Origin: Corbicula japonica
Taxonomy: Eukaryota > Mollusca > Bivalvia > Venerida > Cyrenidae
Direction: 5' to 3'
Assembly: GCA_038501625.1 (NCBI GenBank)
Contig: JAZAYU010000694.1
Span: 1-64,000 of the forward strand
DNA: 64,000 bases
Shown piece after piece: positions 11,128 through 23,039 of the stretch (position 1 is its first letter; each line of letters begins with the position of its first letter). Under the pieces are notes generated by a model. The model saw only the letters and a list, made by a program, of their open reading frames with translations, searched no databases and was not told the DNA's origin. The translations under genes and the position numbers were made by a program.

Positions 11128-11536
11128 CTTGGAGTTTAACTTTCCTAATATTTTCTAAATCTGACTTCTTATTTGCTAATTGTATAAGTGTTTGGTCGTC
11201 TATTGTCTGGTGATTTTCACTAATAATTTTTTTTCTAAATTTTCAATTTCTTTTTCCAAATCTATTTCTGCTTTGAGATTTAACTTTTTTTCCTGGAACT
11301 AAATTTTATGGTTTCTCCTCTTAATATAACTAAAAAGGTTTCAAAAAAAAAGCAGATCGTTTATATTAAGTCTCATCTGTTCGGGGGAATATGCTCTCTT
11401 TCAAAATGTTTGTTTAATGTATGTTGATTAATTAAGTTTTGTAACGTCTGTTTTACTAATTGTACATATTTTTCATCCTTAAGAAGCGAGTTGTTAAATT
11501 TCCAGTATCCAGGCCCTCTATTGTTTTCTAACAGTT

Positions 11537-12112
11537 TTAGTTTAAAAAAATACCCTTATGGTCGGATCTGTAGCCAGAGACTATTTTTGTATCTGTTGTA
11601 AAATTAAAAGTGTTTTGGTTTGTAAGGAAAAAATCTAATCTCGACTGTTTTTTTACTGGGTTATTTCTGCTCCATGTATATTGTCTTGTGTCTTCATGCA
11701 TAGTTCTCCAAGCATCTACGTAATTTGAGTTTGAAATTTTCCTTAAAACTATCTTTCTCGAACGCGGGTTGTTTACATTTATATAATTTTCGCAATCAAC
11801 TGATGAATTTAAAATCATATTCCAATCCCCTCCTATTACCACATAGTCATTACTTATGTCACTTATCTTTTTAAAAATAGTTTCATAGAATTGAGGGTTG
11901 TCCCCATTAGGACAGTATATATTTGCTAATGTGAATCTTTTTTCATACATTACAATTTCTAACAAAATAAAATTACCATTCTCATCAATATGTGTAGCTT
12001 CTACTTTCTGTTCGAAATTGTCTCTTAAAAGAATCATGACTCCTCGACTATTACTCATATAAGGACTAATATAAATGCAATTGCCCCATTCGGCCTTAAC
12101 GAAGGAACACAA
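11537..12112 (-). pseudogene. LINE AP-like endonuclease, C-terminal two thirds
   Basis: This 191-residue segment has the core APE-endonuclease motifs: SRGVMILL, LANIYCPNGD, VIGGDWNMIL (metal/catalytic Asp and Asn), SRLDFFLT and the C-terminal SDHKGI (catalytic Asp-His). The enzyme nicks chromosomal DNA to prime reverse transcription. The N-terminal part lies on the other side of a MITE at 12148-12399. Confidence 0.85.
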
Positions 12113-12147
12113 ATCTTTTGTTATGTGTATATCTTGTAAAAATATAA

Positions 12148-12399
12148 GAGGTACGCCACGGGAAAAGGTACCTTCGGGCAGTTGACGTCAATACTGGAAA
12201 CGACGTCATAAAGTTGAGCAGACGACATTAATTATTATGCAATTCGCGGTAAAAATACCATTTTATTGTCAAAAATGTGTAACAAAATCACTGTTTTGTT
12301 ATGAGAAAATAATAGAAATTTAATAGTTCTTTCTAAATATAGTAACAACAAAAATGACACAAAAGTGACCCGAAGGTACCTTTTCCCGTGGCGTGCCTC
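12148..12399. mobile_element. MITE family M1 copy A, inside the LINE endonuclease
   Basis: A 252-bp element with inverted ends GAGGYACGCCACGGGAAAAG, flanked by a 4-bp target duplication ATAA (12144-12147 and 12400-12403). It splits the LINE endonuclease frame between ...VRQKKYNI and ...LQDIHITKD, which run on smoothly once the element and one ATAA are set aside. Other copies are at 42190, 59629 and 62857. Confidence 0.92.
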
Positions 12400-12403
12400 A
12401 TAA

Positions 12404-12506
12404 TATTGTATTTCTTTTGTCTAACGTAATGGAAAGGGTCTCTACGTTTTTGTGTATTTCCTAATCCCTGACAATTCTGAGAATATATTGTAATACAATC
12501 ATCCAT
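12404..12506 (-). pseudogene. LINE endonuclease N-terminus
   Basis: From ATG at 12506 the minus strand reads MDDCITIYSQNCQGLGN, the first APE-endonuclease motif (N-x-QGL) of LINE ORF2, and continues to the MITE insertion. This is probably the true ORF2 start or close to it. No upstream ORF1 was recognised. Confidence 0.8.
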
Positions 12507-12519
12507 TTGGAAACCGATT

Positions 12520-13480
12520 CATTTCTATAGACAACGCAAACTGTAATAAATAGCGAACAAATCTGATAGGATACTGATAGTACAAATCATAGTACAAAAA
12601 ACAATATTTACATAGTTTAAAAAACCAATACTTGTACAAGCGCATATTCTACACAGTAGGTGTGTGGTCGTTTCTAAGGTGGATCAAAAACTCCAATCTC
12701 AACAAAATTGTATTTATCCCAATTAATTTTAAGTGCATGATAATGGAATAGTTGTCCTTCAATTTTTCATGATTTGATAATTTACACGCAACACCGTTAA
12801 ATAAAAGAAAAGAAACAGCATGCTCGTTTGTGGCCCTTGGTGCAGTTAAACGTATGGGCAGTTTTATCGATTCGACACTCCGGTTCTACAATTAACCTGT
12901 TATCTTAACAACCGAACTACGTAAAATGGTTGTATTGAAAGCATTATTGAAAGGATAGGAGTATACTATAGTGTTAGAAATTGTGTTATCTGTTTTCGCG
13001 ACCAAGAAAAAGCATTTGTAAAAATTACTTAAGAAAAAGTTGAAGACTTACAAACTTTAGAGGATACGGGGCTGTTGTGCAACATTGTGCACTGGAGTCT
13101 ATATTTAGTTTATCTGGAGATTTGTAGAGAAACAAATGGAACATTGGAAGGAAACAAAACAACGAATCCTTAAACAACAACAACAGGAAGTTGCAAAATG
13201 GATACAAACTGAAACTTCTAACAAGTGTGGCGGAGTTATATTATACTATATGACATTTACTCTGTTGTGTTGCTTTTTTTCAAAACAATTCCATTTAAAA
13301 ATAATTCTGATTTTGTGTTGGGGATTAAGTTGAGTTAAATTTTGGGTCAACTTTTATCTCCATCCACAATCAGTGTTATGTAATCTACTGATAAATTGTT
13401 AATATAATATTGGATGATGTAATGCCAAGCTGACATATGTTTCAAGCTGTGATGAAAAAACATTGGGGTAAGAAGATAAA
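12520..13480. other. Intergenic, no gene recognised
   Basis: Short random frames only. The right part precedes a copy of the about 100-bp repeat shared with 7600-7705. Confidence 0.4.
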
Positions 13481-13499
13481 GTATGTCTTCGTAAGTATA

Positions 13500-13590
13500 G
13501 CTACATTTTACTTTGACTAAAGAGAAGTGATGTCACGTGTATAGACACACTTCATGAATCATTTGAACTTGTGCGAAGAGAAAAGGGACA
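13500..13590 (+). repeat. Second copy of the about 100-bp repeat at 7600-7705
   Basis: Shares TACATTTTACTTTGACT, the following AGAGAAGTGATGTCAC-like block, and GTGCGAAGAGAAAAGG with the segment downstream of the lectin-like pseudogene. Confidence 0.6.
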
Positions 13591-13654
13591 TTAACTCTAA
13601 AATTATTATTTACATTAATTTTTCATGAAAAGGGTAGTTTTACTTATTACAATA

Positions 13655-13990
13655 GAGATGCTCTATCTAAAGGTGACTGACGGGCTCTTGGAAATTCAAT
13701 ATCAAAAGTATACAAACTGAAAAACTTCGGGTTTAAAACATATACAAAATTATACGAATCTTGTGTAATACCCATTCTTGACTATTCTGCCTCTGTATGG
13801 GGATTTAAACATTATCAGACTATCGACAATGTTCAAAACAGAGCAATGACATTCTTCATTGGAGTGCATAGATTTACACCGACACTTGCACTGATTGGTG
13901 ATACAGGGTGGCTCTCAATCATGTACCGTCGTTGGTTTATTATGATTCGATATTGGAATAGACTTTTATCTCAAGACGAAAATTGACTTA
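13655..13990 (+). pseudogene. LINE reverse transcriptase C-terminal fragment (second family)
   Basis: The frame reads RALGNSISKVYKLKNFGFKT, then LYESCVIPILDYSASVWGFK, VQNRAMTFFIGVHRFTPTLA and GWLSIMYRRWFIMIRYWNRL. This is the connector region following RT in CR1/Jockey-type LINEs (the CV-P-LDY-S-VWG and RAMRFFLGV signatures). There is a stop near the start (GGTGACTGACGG) and the piece ends at a stop at about 13983. It belongs to a different family from the minus-strand L1-like element. Truncated and dead. Confidence 0.75.
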
Positions 13991-14114
13991 CTTGAATTAG
14001 ATTACTCGATATGTGATAAAAAGTGGTGTAGTGAAATAAAGAGTATACTTAATAAGTTGAACATTAACACACAGTTTTAAAACAAAACGATTGTAAACTA
14101 CATAGAAATGATAG

Positions 14115-14207
14115 TGTCTCTAGCTGGGAGCGAACCCGCACCGTCACGGCGACAGCGCCTAGCCATGCAATTCCTGCGACGTAACCAACTGAGCTAACCG
14201 GGACAAC
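14115..14207 (-). ncRNA. tRNA-derived SINE head / tRNA-like sequence
   Basis: On the minus strand there is an A box (TTAGCTCAGTTGG, 14197-14185) and a B box (GGTTCGCTCCC, 14136-14126), the two internal RNA polymerase III promoter elements of tRNA genes, about 50 bp apart. The region between them does not fold into a clear standard anticodon arm by eye, and arms are imperfect. I take it as a SINE head rather than a working tRNA. A tRNA with a long variable arm is the alternative. Confidence 0.65.
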
Positions 14208-14209
14208 GC

Positions 14210-16780
14210 CAAAAAAACAACGTTGCTCGGATAGCCCTGATATACGTAACAATCACTGCATGACATCGGTAACGGGTTAATTTACTGATAACAGTACTGA
14301 CTACATGTAATTAACTGAGGTAGAGCCGTGCACTAATAATAGAAGATAAAAAAAAATCTTCAAAAATATGCCGGGCGCGCTAATGTCGTTCCATGATTTT
14401 TGTGCCAAATTCTTTACACAATCGTTTCTGCTTTAATTGGTCAGTGCTTCGATAGGGAATGAATTTTACGCTGTGCATGCAAATAAAGCATTCAAAAGTT
14501 AAAAAAATCCCCGGCCTTAACATAATTATATCATACGAAGACTATGTTGGTACCGCACCGTTCCAAATTATTTCTTACAAATTAAAACGATATTACTTCA
14601 ACATTGTTTGAAGATTTTATGTTTACAAAACCAAGATATTTTATTATTCTGACAAATTTTGACAGGACTGTGATGGAAGCCAGCGGATTATTCTTAAAGG
14701 ATTCTGCATATGTAGAGGAAGGTTCTTCGTATACTATGGTAGTTAAGCTGTTTAAAATACATTAAAAACACTCATGTAACCCTCTAGTTTCTTTACTTCA
14801 ATAAAGATTTTCCACGTTAACGTGTAATTTTGGACAGTAAAAGAAATCGGATGATTTTTCCTCCATACACAGTGATTACTTTATTTATACAGTACAGCCA
14901 TCGCTTTTAAATAAATGATTATGGACTCGGCACATGAACGTTCATAAATTTGTTTTATGCAAAATGATTCAAAAGATAATGATATTTTTTGTCCGGTAAG
15001 AAACCAAAAGTATCTCACGGCCAATTTTCTCTCTAAACCCCATCTCACCACAGTTATTAGCGCATCAAAAATATCTTCAATATTTTCCAACTGGCGAAAG
15101 TATTGACCAGAAACTGGAAACCCTGAACTTAGCCATTTCGAGCAGTGTTTCTATTATTTACAACTTCTTGAGTTTAAACATTGTAAGACGCATATCTAGA
15201 CTCAGATCATTAGGCAGAGTATTTGGATCTGAGTGCATATAACTGCATCACTACTGCTCATAAAGAAATAGTTAAAATGAAGTATGAAGGACAATCTACT
15301 ATAAAATACTTACAAAATACCCCAGAATGTAGAACTTGGCATATAAATTTTCTAATATTTCAGGGGAGCAGGCCCGTGCACCCCCTAGATTAGTAAGGAC
15401 TTAAAATTCATTGGGCCTTTTACAAACATTATTTATTGAGAACCCTGGAAGTGTCCGAAGGACGGATGTTTAAGTCAGTTGCAAATTGGCGCTGTTAAAA
15501 ATACGACTCGCTGAGTTGAACCCCCTTTGCTGAAATCCTGGTTTCTGAAATGAGCGCTTGTTCTAATCTCTTAAATAGGATTATTTTGCATAATAAATAA
15601 TTTCTTTTTTCCTTGCAACCTCAATGTGTGATTATCGACTTTTGGGTCCAAATACTCAAAATTTTAAAGAAATTGTGTCAAGAGTACATATTTTATTAAA
15701 CCCATAGCATTCACTATTAATATGCAAGTCGGCATACGTTGCCTCGTTCTGAAATCGCGTTTCGATAAAAATCGGAAAACACGTTCCGCGACAGAGCAAT
15801 GTAAAACGGGTCTATTAATTGGTATTTGAATTTTTTTTCACAGTCAAAATTTCAATAGTTTGTGTCTAGCTTTTGTATTAATGACTGGGTCCAGATGTTT
15901 TGAGTGTAAAAATTATCTTATGAACGCTCACTTATAAAATAAATAAAGTTTTTGGAAAGTATATGCATGCATTGGGCAAAACATATTGTTTATAAAATTT
16001 GATTTTTGTAATTTGTATTTCAGTTTGAAGTAATCATAATTATGAAAGATGCGTGACAAATCTGGTTCGAAGTGCATGAAACTGGAATAGGAGAAAACAT
16101 AGACTACTGGGCCTAAAATAAAATATTGTCTGTTTCCCCATCCACGATCGACCAAAAAAATCAACGCGACCCGAAAAATTTTATCGCCAAAACCAAAATA
16201 ATATTTTTATTTGGTACTAAAACACGGAGACGAAAAATGCATTTATTTGTAACCAGTTTGATTACAAATCTTGGTCTTTTGCAGAAAGGCATTCAGCTAC
16301 AATTACAATCATGTAAACTTGGCACCTATTCAAATTTTATAGTTTTGCTATTCTCCTTGGAGTTATTCCATATGTGGATCATTCTTCGAAAAACTTTCAA
16401 ATAAAAATATTTTGACCTACCTTCCTACCCATACTTCATCTTCCTGGGTCGGGATGGAGAAACAAGGAATATTTTAAGGCTGGCCCACTGTTTTTATTAG
16501 TTTTGTGCAACTTAGTGTTCTTTAATTTGGATTTGGGCACATAGACGTCCGATTATTTTATGTATTTTACAATCCTAAGCCCCGCGTTATTTAACTTCTG
16601 CCTGTTCCATTTCAAATTATTATTGCACTAATGAAGAAATTTATTTTGTAGGAAAGCAATTTTTATATTTGTGTACATCTGGTGGAAACGGTGTGTAAAC
16701 TTAATACATTGATAAATTTACACAGTCATTCAGTCATAATAAAAAAGCGGCAGAATTATGTAGCCTTTTTACGATTTCTA
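14210..16780. other. Intergenic, AT-rich, no gene recognised
   Basis: No convincing coding, RNA or repeat structure. The longest frames are short and lack domain features. Confidence 0.4.
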
Positions 16781-16784
16781 TATA

Positions 16785-17346
16785 TACTCAACAAAAATAA
16801 AAAGTATCCACTTTCCTATATTACATTTTGTAAAATATGAAAACGAAAACTCAAAATTCTATATGTGTACACATATGCTTTTCTGTTATCATTGCAAAGG
16901 GATAAAGTATTCTTGAAAATCTGCAGCCACAACTTAGTGGTCTTTCCCTTTATTGTAATATGGATTTCAGTAAAATGTCAGCGATTCTTTGAAATATTCA
17001 CATTTATTGGAATTAAATCACCTTCTCTACCTCTTGTGGATAAATAAAATCACAAAATTTTCATAAATAAATCAACTGGTCCACGATAAACAACGCTAGA
17101 AATTCCAACCATTTCCAATTACCTCCCTTTAAATTGAATATGTAGTGTTTTGTAAGTCATGATTAATTGTTATTCGTTTGGGAGTTCCTCAGGTCTTGGT
17201 GTGAAAGTTTTTATTCATGAACAATTTAACTCAAAAACAACTGAGATTAACTAAATGAACACCATTCAAAGCTTTCCTGATTAAATGAAAATATGGTAAT
17301 GGGAAAACAAGCATAAAAAGTGGATACTTTTTATTTTTGTTCAGTA
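16785..17346. mobile_element. Mariner-like non-autonomous element, family M2 copy 1
   Basis: Inverted ends TACTCAACAAAAATAAAAAG and CTTTTTATTTTTGTTCAGTA define a 562-bp element starting and ending at TA. A related copy lies at 56462-57019 in the opposite orientation: the left part here (TGTTATCATTGCAAAG, CTGCAGCCACAACTTAG) is found reversed there. No transposase frame remains. Confidence 0.85.
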
Positions 17347-17349
17347 TAG

Positions 17350-18960
17350 TATTACAACGAAAAAACAAATCGGTAAACTTCACTGAATCGATTCATTTGC
17401 TAGGTTCATTGTTTACAGGAACCATTTACCTTTTTATGCACGGTACAGGAAATAAGCCATAAAACATATTTTATTATTGATCTGTCATAACTTTGTTTTT
17501 ACAACGCGTCATTTATTAGGAGGGGTACAATAAAATTACAGTTAATATAATCCCGAATTCGTTCCAATTGTTGCGCTCTTGTTTGTCAAAATAATTAAAG
17601 AATAACAGTTTATTGAATAATTATATTTGACTGAAAAAAAATCTTACAATGTAATCTTGATACATGTTAAAGAGATAAAGATAATTTTTATTTGTTCTAA
17701 CGTTAATTCCAATTGAGTAAATCATTACGTGGTTATGTTTCATATATGTTTAGAAATGTGCCCTAAACTTAACAATTTCAATTTTCCGATTGCATTTTAC
17801 GATATAAATGTTTGGGTAAGATTTGCATTTTAACTTCTAAATTTGTAAAAAGAAAGCATTTAACTTTTACAAATAATTAAACTTTATCGAAAAGACATAT
17901 ACTTATTCTAAATGCCATGAATAATTTAGTACGTATTTGTTTCCGCCTATGAAATTTGTAAAATATTGATGGATTCGCCAAAATCAAGTGTTTCTACTTA
18001 ATCCAAAGTAATATAACAAAGTTTGAAAACAATTCTCCAACTTCTACAAATCAAACTACTATTTGACTGTCGAATTAAACAATCTTCCGTCAATGATCGC
18101 AAATATCGGGGATGTTCGCAAATTTACGGAGACTTAAATTTTCACTTAAAATATTCGATAGTCGTGTTAGATAATTTTAAAAGCTAAAAAGGACCAAAAT
18201 GATTTAAATTTAATTTAATAAAATTAGTTTAAACAATAGCTTAATATTTTATGCAAAATATGTAACCTGGGCTTTTTTAAACTTATAATTTGGATAAAAG
18301 ATATTAACAATATAATACGTAAGGATAAGCGAAAAAATTCCACTTTCTCTTCAGTTTCTATGTAAATAAAAGGGAAAATAGGGTGGCTATATTCCAAGGC
18401 AAAAAGGACCAAATTATCGTTAAGATAAATTAAAATAAAAATAACCATCTTAATCGGCAGAAATGTGTCTTTAATATGTCTTTTAGGTGTTTTCGACTGT
18501 TTAAGAAATAAAAATGTATGAACAAAAAAAAAATTAACTGTTCCTTCATTATCATAAAATGTATACACATGCATAGATGGGAAAATAAACATGTAAAGAA
18601 AAACATCAATCGAAAATATATATTCTTTTCAAAAGTTGGATATTTTCTCCAGCAATTACAGATAGTGTGTATGTTTTTTTTATATTCATATTCGTGTTTA
18701 TGTTTAAAATAAGTTTAAGTCGATTACTTAAATGAAAAAGGGAAATGATCGAAATACAAGTCAGGTTTGTTGAATTTTCCAATGAATGTTATCTCAGAAT
18801 AGCTTTATTAGAAGACATTAAGCCATCTGCAAAGTTTCATCATTTTCACACAAACGAATTGTTAAGACCCTTTATACGAGGGGTTTACAAAAATAATTGA
18901 GTGTAGAAATACAATAACTATATTGCGGAAAATTAAGCAATGTTTACGAGTTTGAAATTT
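17350..18960. other. Intergenic, very AT-rich
   Basis: No gene seen. Frames of 60-120 codons in this stretch have low-complexity composition and no recognisable motifs. Confidence 0.45.
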
Positions 18961-18968
18961 TACGTAAA

Positions 18969-19185
18969 TGTATCGATCATTCCTCTTAATACTCCAAAAT
19001 GTATCGATCATTCCTCTTAATACTCCAAAATGTATCGATCATTCCCCTCAATACTCTAAAATGTATCGATAATTCCTCTTAATACTCCAAAATGTATCGA
19101 TCATTCCTCTTAATACTCCAAAATGTATCGATCATTCCTCTTAATACTCCAAAATGTATCGATCATTCCTCTTAATACTCCAAAA
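18969..19185 (+). repeat. 31-bp tandem repeat, 7 units
   Basis: Seven units of 31 bp (TGTATCGATCATTCCTCTTA plus ATACTCCAAAA), start positions 18969, 19000, 19031 and so on. Two units carry small changes (CCCCTCAATACTCT, GATAATTCC). Each unit contains the palindrome ATCGAT. Confidence 0.95.
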
Positions 19186-19634
19186 TGTTAAGCCATGTTT
19201 GTGAACAAAAGTTGCTGTGTCAGAACTTTGCTAGTTTAAGCTTATATAAATATCACTGCAAATTTTCCAGGCGTAAACCAAAAACAATTATTTTTATCCC
19301 ACAAGTGTTGTAACTAACACATATCATTTCCCTCTATTTAAACTTAACTCCTCTGTGAAGAACTGTGTTGTTTGAACCAATAATAGCAGATCAAATTAAT
19401 CTTTTATAACATTTGTTACCAAATAGATAATTATGATTATCTTCGTGTAACCTAAATTATCTTTGTTTATAATATAAGCTTACACTTGTCTACATAGTAA
19501 AAATCTTACTAAAAGACATCTCATAATTATTGAATTTTACAAGAGGATCACACACAACGAAATACGCGCACATCATTTCATCGATTGCACCGTCGGGACT
19601 GGACTTGTAGTCTACACGTTGGCTGTATTATAAG

Positions 19635-19784
19635 TATCATTCACGTGTGTTGGGTAAAGATCGTGTGATCCAGCCCGAGTGAAATATGCACAAGGGCGGT
19701 AACGAGGCTCTGCCGAGTTACCGCCTAAGTGCATATTTCACGAGGGCTGGATCACGCGATCTTTACCCAACATAAGTGAATGAT
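19635..19784. mobile_element. Foldback element with GC-richer loop
   Basis: A 150-bp near-perfect hairpin: arms GTATCATTCACGTGTGTTGG ... and CCAACATAAGTGAATGATAC, centred on CGGTAACGAGGCTCTGCCG. It lies directly after a GTAGTCTACA-GTTGGCTGTATTAT word that recurs at about 20025-20050. Confidence 0.85.
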
Positions 19785-19785
19785 A

Positions 19786-21285
19786 CATTTTCTTGCATAC
19801 CGTATTTATTCTGTGCATTTTGGGTATTTTCCAGTAAATTTTTCTTTGCACTACTTTTTTTATAGTAGCGGAGTGATATACGAGACATTCCATTGTTCAT
19901 TCATAAATGCGCAAGACGTCGTGATGTCATATAAGACGCGTGACTCATTCTACATGGGGGATGTAGAATCAAAATTTCCTACACGGGTGAAAACACCGGA
20001 TGTCCTGATCTGGTATGCAAGTATTGTAGTCTACAAGTTGGCTGTATTATTCATAGTAATGCTGTCAATTAACGGATTCAATCGTTACGATTTCAGATAT
20101 GTTGATCAACGGAGATACATTTCAACTGATCGTGATTTAGAACATTAATAAACGTTTCCTGAAAATCAGTTGTAGAGTACACACAGAGGCAGTCGCCGAA
20201 TAATGGTAGGTAATACATGTATATTAAATGGCTGAGCAATCCCAAACATGACACTTATTGCTGCTTGTTTTTTATGAATAAAAGCAAATTGTTCTTTGTA
20301 CCCCCGGTCAAAAGTATATTCTGGTCAGTGACGTCGATTGTTTCCTCGTTTGAGCAAATATTATATGGATCATACGCAGCTGATCATGGCATGGTTTTAA
20401 CCTGAACACAGCACATTGAAAGTTCCATGTTCACCGCCATATGCATAGGCGGCTTGAACAGTAATGCAGGTAATAGACTCTTGAAATGTCATAATAATAT
20501 ACATATCGATTGCTTTTTTTGGCACCGTGTTTCACGAAACCCTTCTGTCTTCGACGCGATATAAGCGCGAAAGCAGCCGGTGAACTGTTATTTGAACATG
20601 TTATTGTCATATTTTTATATTGTAGAAATATGAAATAAAAATGGATGTTTTGGGGTTATTTCTGCGTAAAATTAAACGAATAATTTGACGATCTGTACGT
20701 GAATGGTTACAATGTAATAGACAGTCAAGCGAAATTAATTACCTGATAACACATCAAAATAAATATAACTAGACGAAATAATTTAACCCATAGACACACC
20801 TTTATTACGAGGGCGAATAGTTTAGATTCTGATCAGAAGACACAAAGCTGTTTGGTGTTTTTTATTTGTTAGATTATTTCTGACCAAAATGCGACCAGTG
20901 CATATCCTAATCAGACGGCACGGATGTGCCGGCTGTTCTGGATCTACACAGGTCGCACATGCGTAAAAATATGTATATTTGGAGGAAAGGGTAAAACATT
21001 CTTTATCTGTTTTACGTACATTGATACATTTATCAATTCATAAATTGTCGAGTTTATTATCAAAATCTTTATTTTTTTTATTATTAAATATTGACTTTTA
21101 AACAGTCTAAAACTTTTACTCACGGTCAAAAGATTATTTTTATTTCTCTTTACGCTTTTGTAATTATTGGATTTCCTAAAGATTCCGCTTATTTTTTTTT
21201 TCATTTCTTTCAGCCAAATATCACTGTTTTATTGTTTAATGTATACCATGTTTTCTTCACTAAAACTAAAACAACAAGAACAATA
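19786..21285. other. Intergenic; one unassigned 122-codon frame
   Basis: A plus-strand frame at 19780-20148 could encode 122 residues with a hydrophobic stretch (VVYKLAVLFIVML), but its start lies inside the foldback element and there is no recognisable domain. I do not call it a gene. The rest of the stretch shows nothing recognisable. Confidence 0.35.
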
Positions 21286-21288
21286 TCC

Positions 21289-21430
21289 GTGCCCAAGGTT
21301 ATAAAGCTGAGCATGGAAACCAGTCTCAAATCTCAAGCATCTGATTGGCTAAAATGGTGACTGGTCGCCATTTCAGCCAATCAGATGCTTGAGATTTGAG
21401 ACTGGTTTCCAAACTCAGTTTTATAACCTC
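21289..21430. mobile_element. Foldback MITE, family F1 copy 2
   Basis: Palindrome starting GTGCCCAAGGTTATAAAGC with centre GGCTAAAATGGTGACTGGTC. Same family as the copy at 4335 but with the longer central GACTGGTCGCC segment. Confidence 0.88.
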
Positions 21431-21529
21431 CAGCCCCGAAATAGGGTTGGTAGAACAGACTACTTATATTCAATTAAAATGCACTATTGAAAACAACATG
21501 ATGGTTCTCCATAAAACAGGATCCAAGGT

Positions 21530-21666
21530 TATAAACCTGAGTTTGGAAACCAGTCTCAAATCTCAAGCATCTGATTGGCTGAAATGGCGACTGGTCGCCA
21601 TTTCAGCCAATCAGATGCTTGAGATTTGAGACTGGTTTCCATGCTCAGTTTTATAACCTTGGGCAC
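21530..21666. mobile_element. Foldback MITE, family F1 copy 3
   Basis: Second full palindrome about 100 bp downstream of copy 2, ending CAGTTTTATAACCTTGGGCAC. The two copies make a local pair. Confidence 0.88.
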
Positions 21667-21920
21667 AGGTTTCACCTTTGTATCGGTGATGAACGTGTCC
21701 GTCACTTAACACTACTCAATAAAAATAAAAATTGAAGCGAAGCTTCGACGAATCAAAGTCCAGAACCATCATTCCATGCACAAACTGTCTACAATTATAA
21801 CAACATCCTGAAAGACAGAAACTCGTTCTACAGAAAAATAAGAAACAATTGTAATCATCACAATAAAACACATAGGGTTTAAAACCTTGGTATAAATTCT
21901 CATATCGTATATTTATCATA

Positions 21921-23038
21921 CAGTACTGAAAATTATGAAATTGACAATTTTTTCCGATTCCGATCCGGTCCGCTTCCGATCCTAATGTCATCTATAACCG
22001 ATCCGATTCCATTCCCATTGCGGTCCAATTCCAATTCGATTGCACTCCAATTTTTTCACTTCAGACAATGCGCTCCAAACGATCTTTACGCTCAAACCGA
22101 TTCTTCCGATTCCGATCTTTTGCTCTGATTTTCATTGGTCATTAACAATGCGCTCCAAACAATCTTTACGCTCAAACCGATTCTTCCGATTCCGATCTTT
22201 TCGCTCCCGGTTTTCATTGGTCATTACTTATAACGCATCTCGCACTGAAATCATTAGGGAAAAATAGTTTCTCTTTTTAGTTTCGGACAGCGTTTATGGT
22301 TTATATTTCATACTGAAATTAATAAATCTTTACATTCAAAAATGTTTATTAGCATTAAATACATTTCAGTTGTGAATCTCCTTACTAAATAAAAAACACA
22401 CATTAATTTCATAATGAAGCACGGGTGAATGTAAATGTTCCTTATTTCTTCCCTTGTGTAAGAAAAACTATTACGTATTTTCGCTTAAAGAGCACTTTAT
22501 ACAAACAGGTTCCGAACTTAATTTCAATAATATCATGCGTGTGAATGACAAACACACCAGTTTTAAGTTTTATTTAAAAAATTATCGTTAAATTAGTTTT
22601 TTATTACTAGTGTTTGATAGCAGACAACTCAATTAAATTATTGTCAAAAATTGCTTTGTTTAAAGTCGTTAAAAGAATCGGAAGAACCGATTCGGATCAC
22701 TACTATATATAACTGAAAAACTATAAATAGAAGCGATCCGATCAAAACGCTCCGGTCTTTTCACTCCAAGCGATCCAAACGCTCAAAGCGATTCCGATCC
22801 GGTCTAAACGCTCCGGTCTTTTCACTTCAAGCGATCCAAACGTTCAAAGCGATTCCGATCCGGTCAAAATGCCCCGGTCTTTTCACTCTAAGCGATCCAA
22901 ACGCTCAAAGCGATTCGCTTTGATTCCATTCCGTTTCCAATTCGATTGCGCTTCCATTGCGCTCCTAACGGGATCGGTTTGCGGTCCGCTTCCGATCCGC
23001 TTCCGATCTGGTTGTCAATTTCATGATTTTCAGTACTA
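21921..23038. mobile_element. Composite element rich in GATCCGNTCC words
   Basis: Inverted ends AGTACTGAAAATTATGAAAT (21921) and ATTTCATGATTTTCAGTACT (to 23038) bound about 1.1 kb. Inside are an 80-bp direct duplication (about 22065-22225, ACAATGCGCTCCAAAC) and three CACTCCAAGCGATCCAAACG-like units at about 22735-22920. No coding sequence and no matching target duplication were found. Confidence 0.6.
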
Positions 23039-23039
23039 A

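Larger units (their letters stand above)
8634..12506 (-). mobile_element. L1/Tx1-like non-LTR retrotransposon, decayed
   Basis: Reading right to left there is an AP-type endonuclease, a reverse transcriptase and a C-terminal zinc-knuckle region, in the usual order of LINE ORF2. Several indels break the frame, and a MITE interrupts the endonuclease. No ORF1 was recognised to the right of 12506, so the copy is probably 5'-truncated. The sequence around the RT fingers and palm (QKGFISGRFIGENIR) is of L1/Tx1 type. Confidence 0.9.

Noticed and set aside
19780..20148. 122-codon plus-strand gene
   Set aside because: It begins inside a foldback element and has no domain, splice or promoter support.
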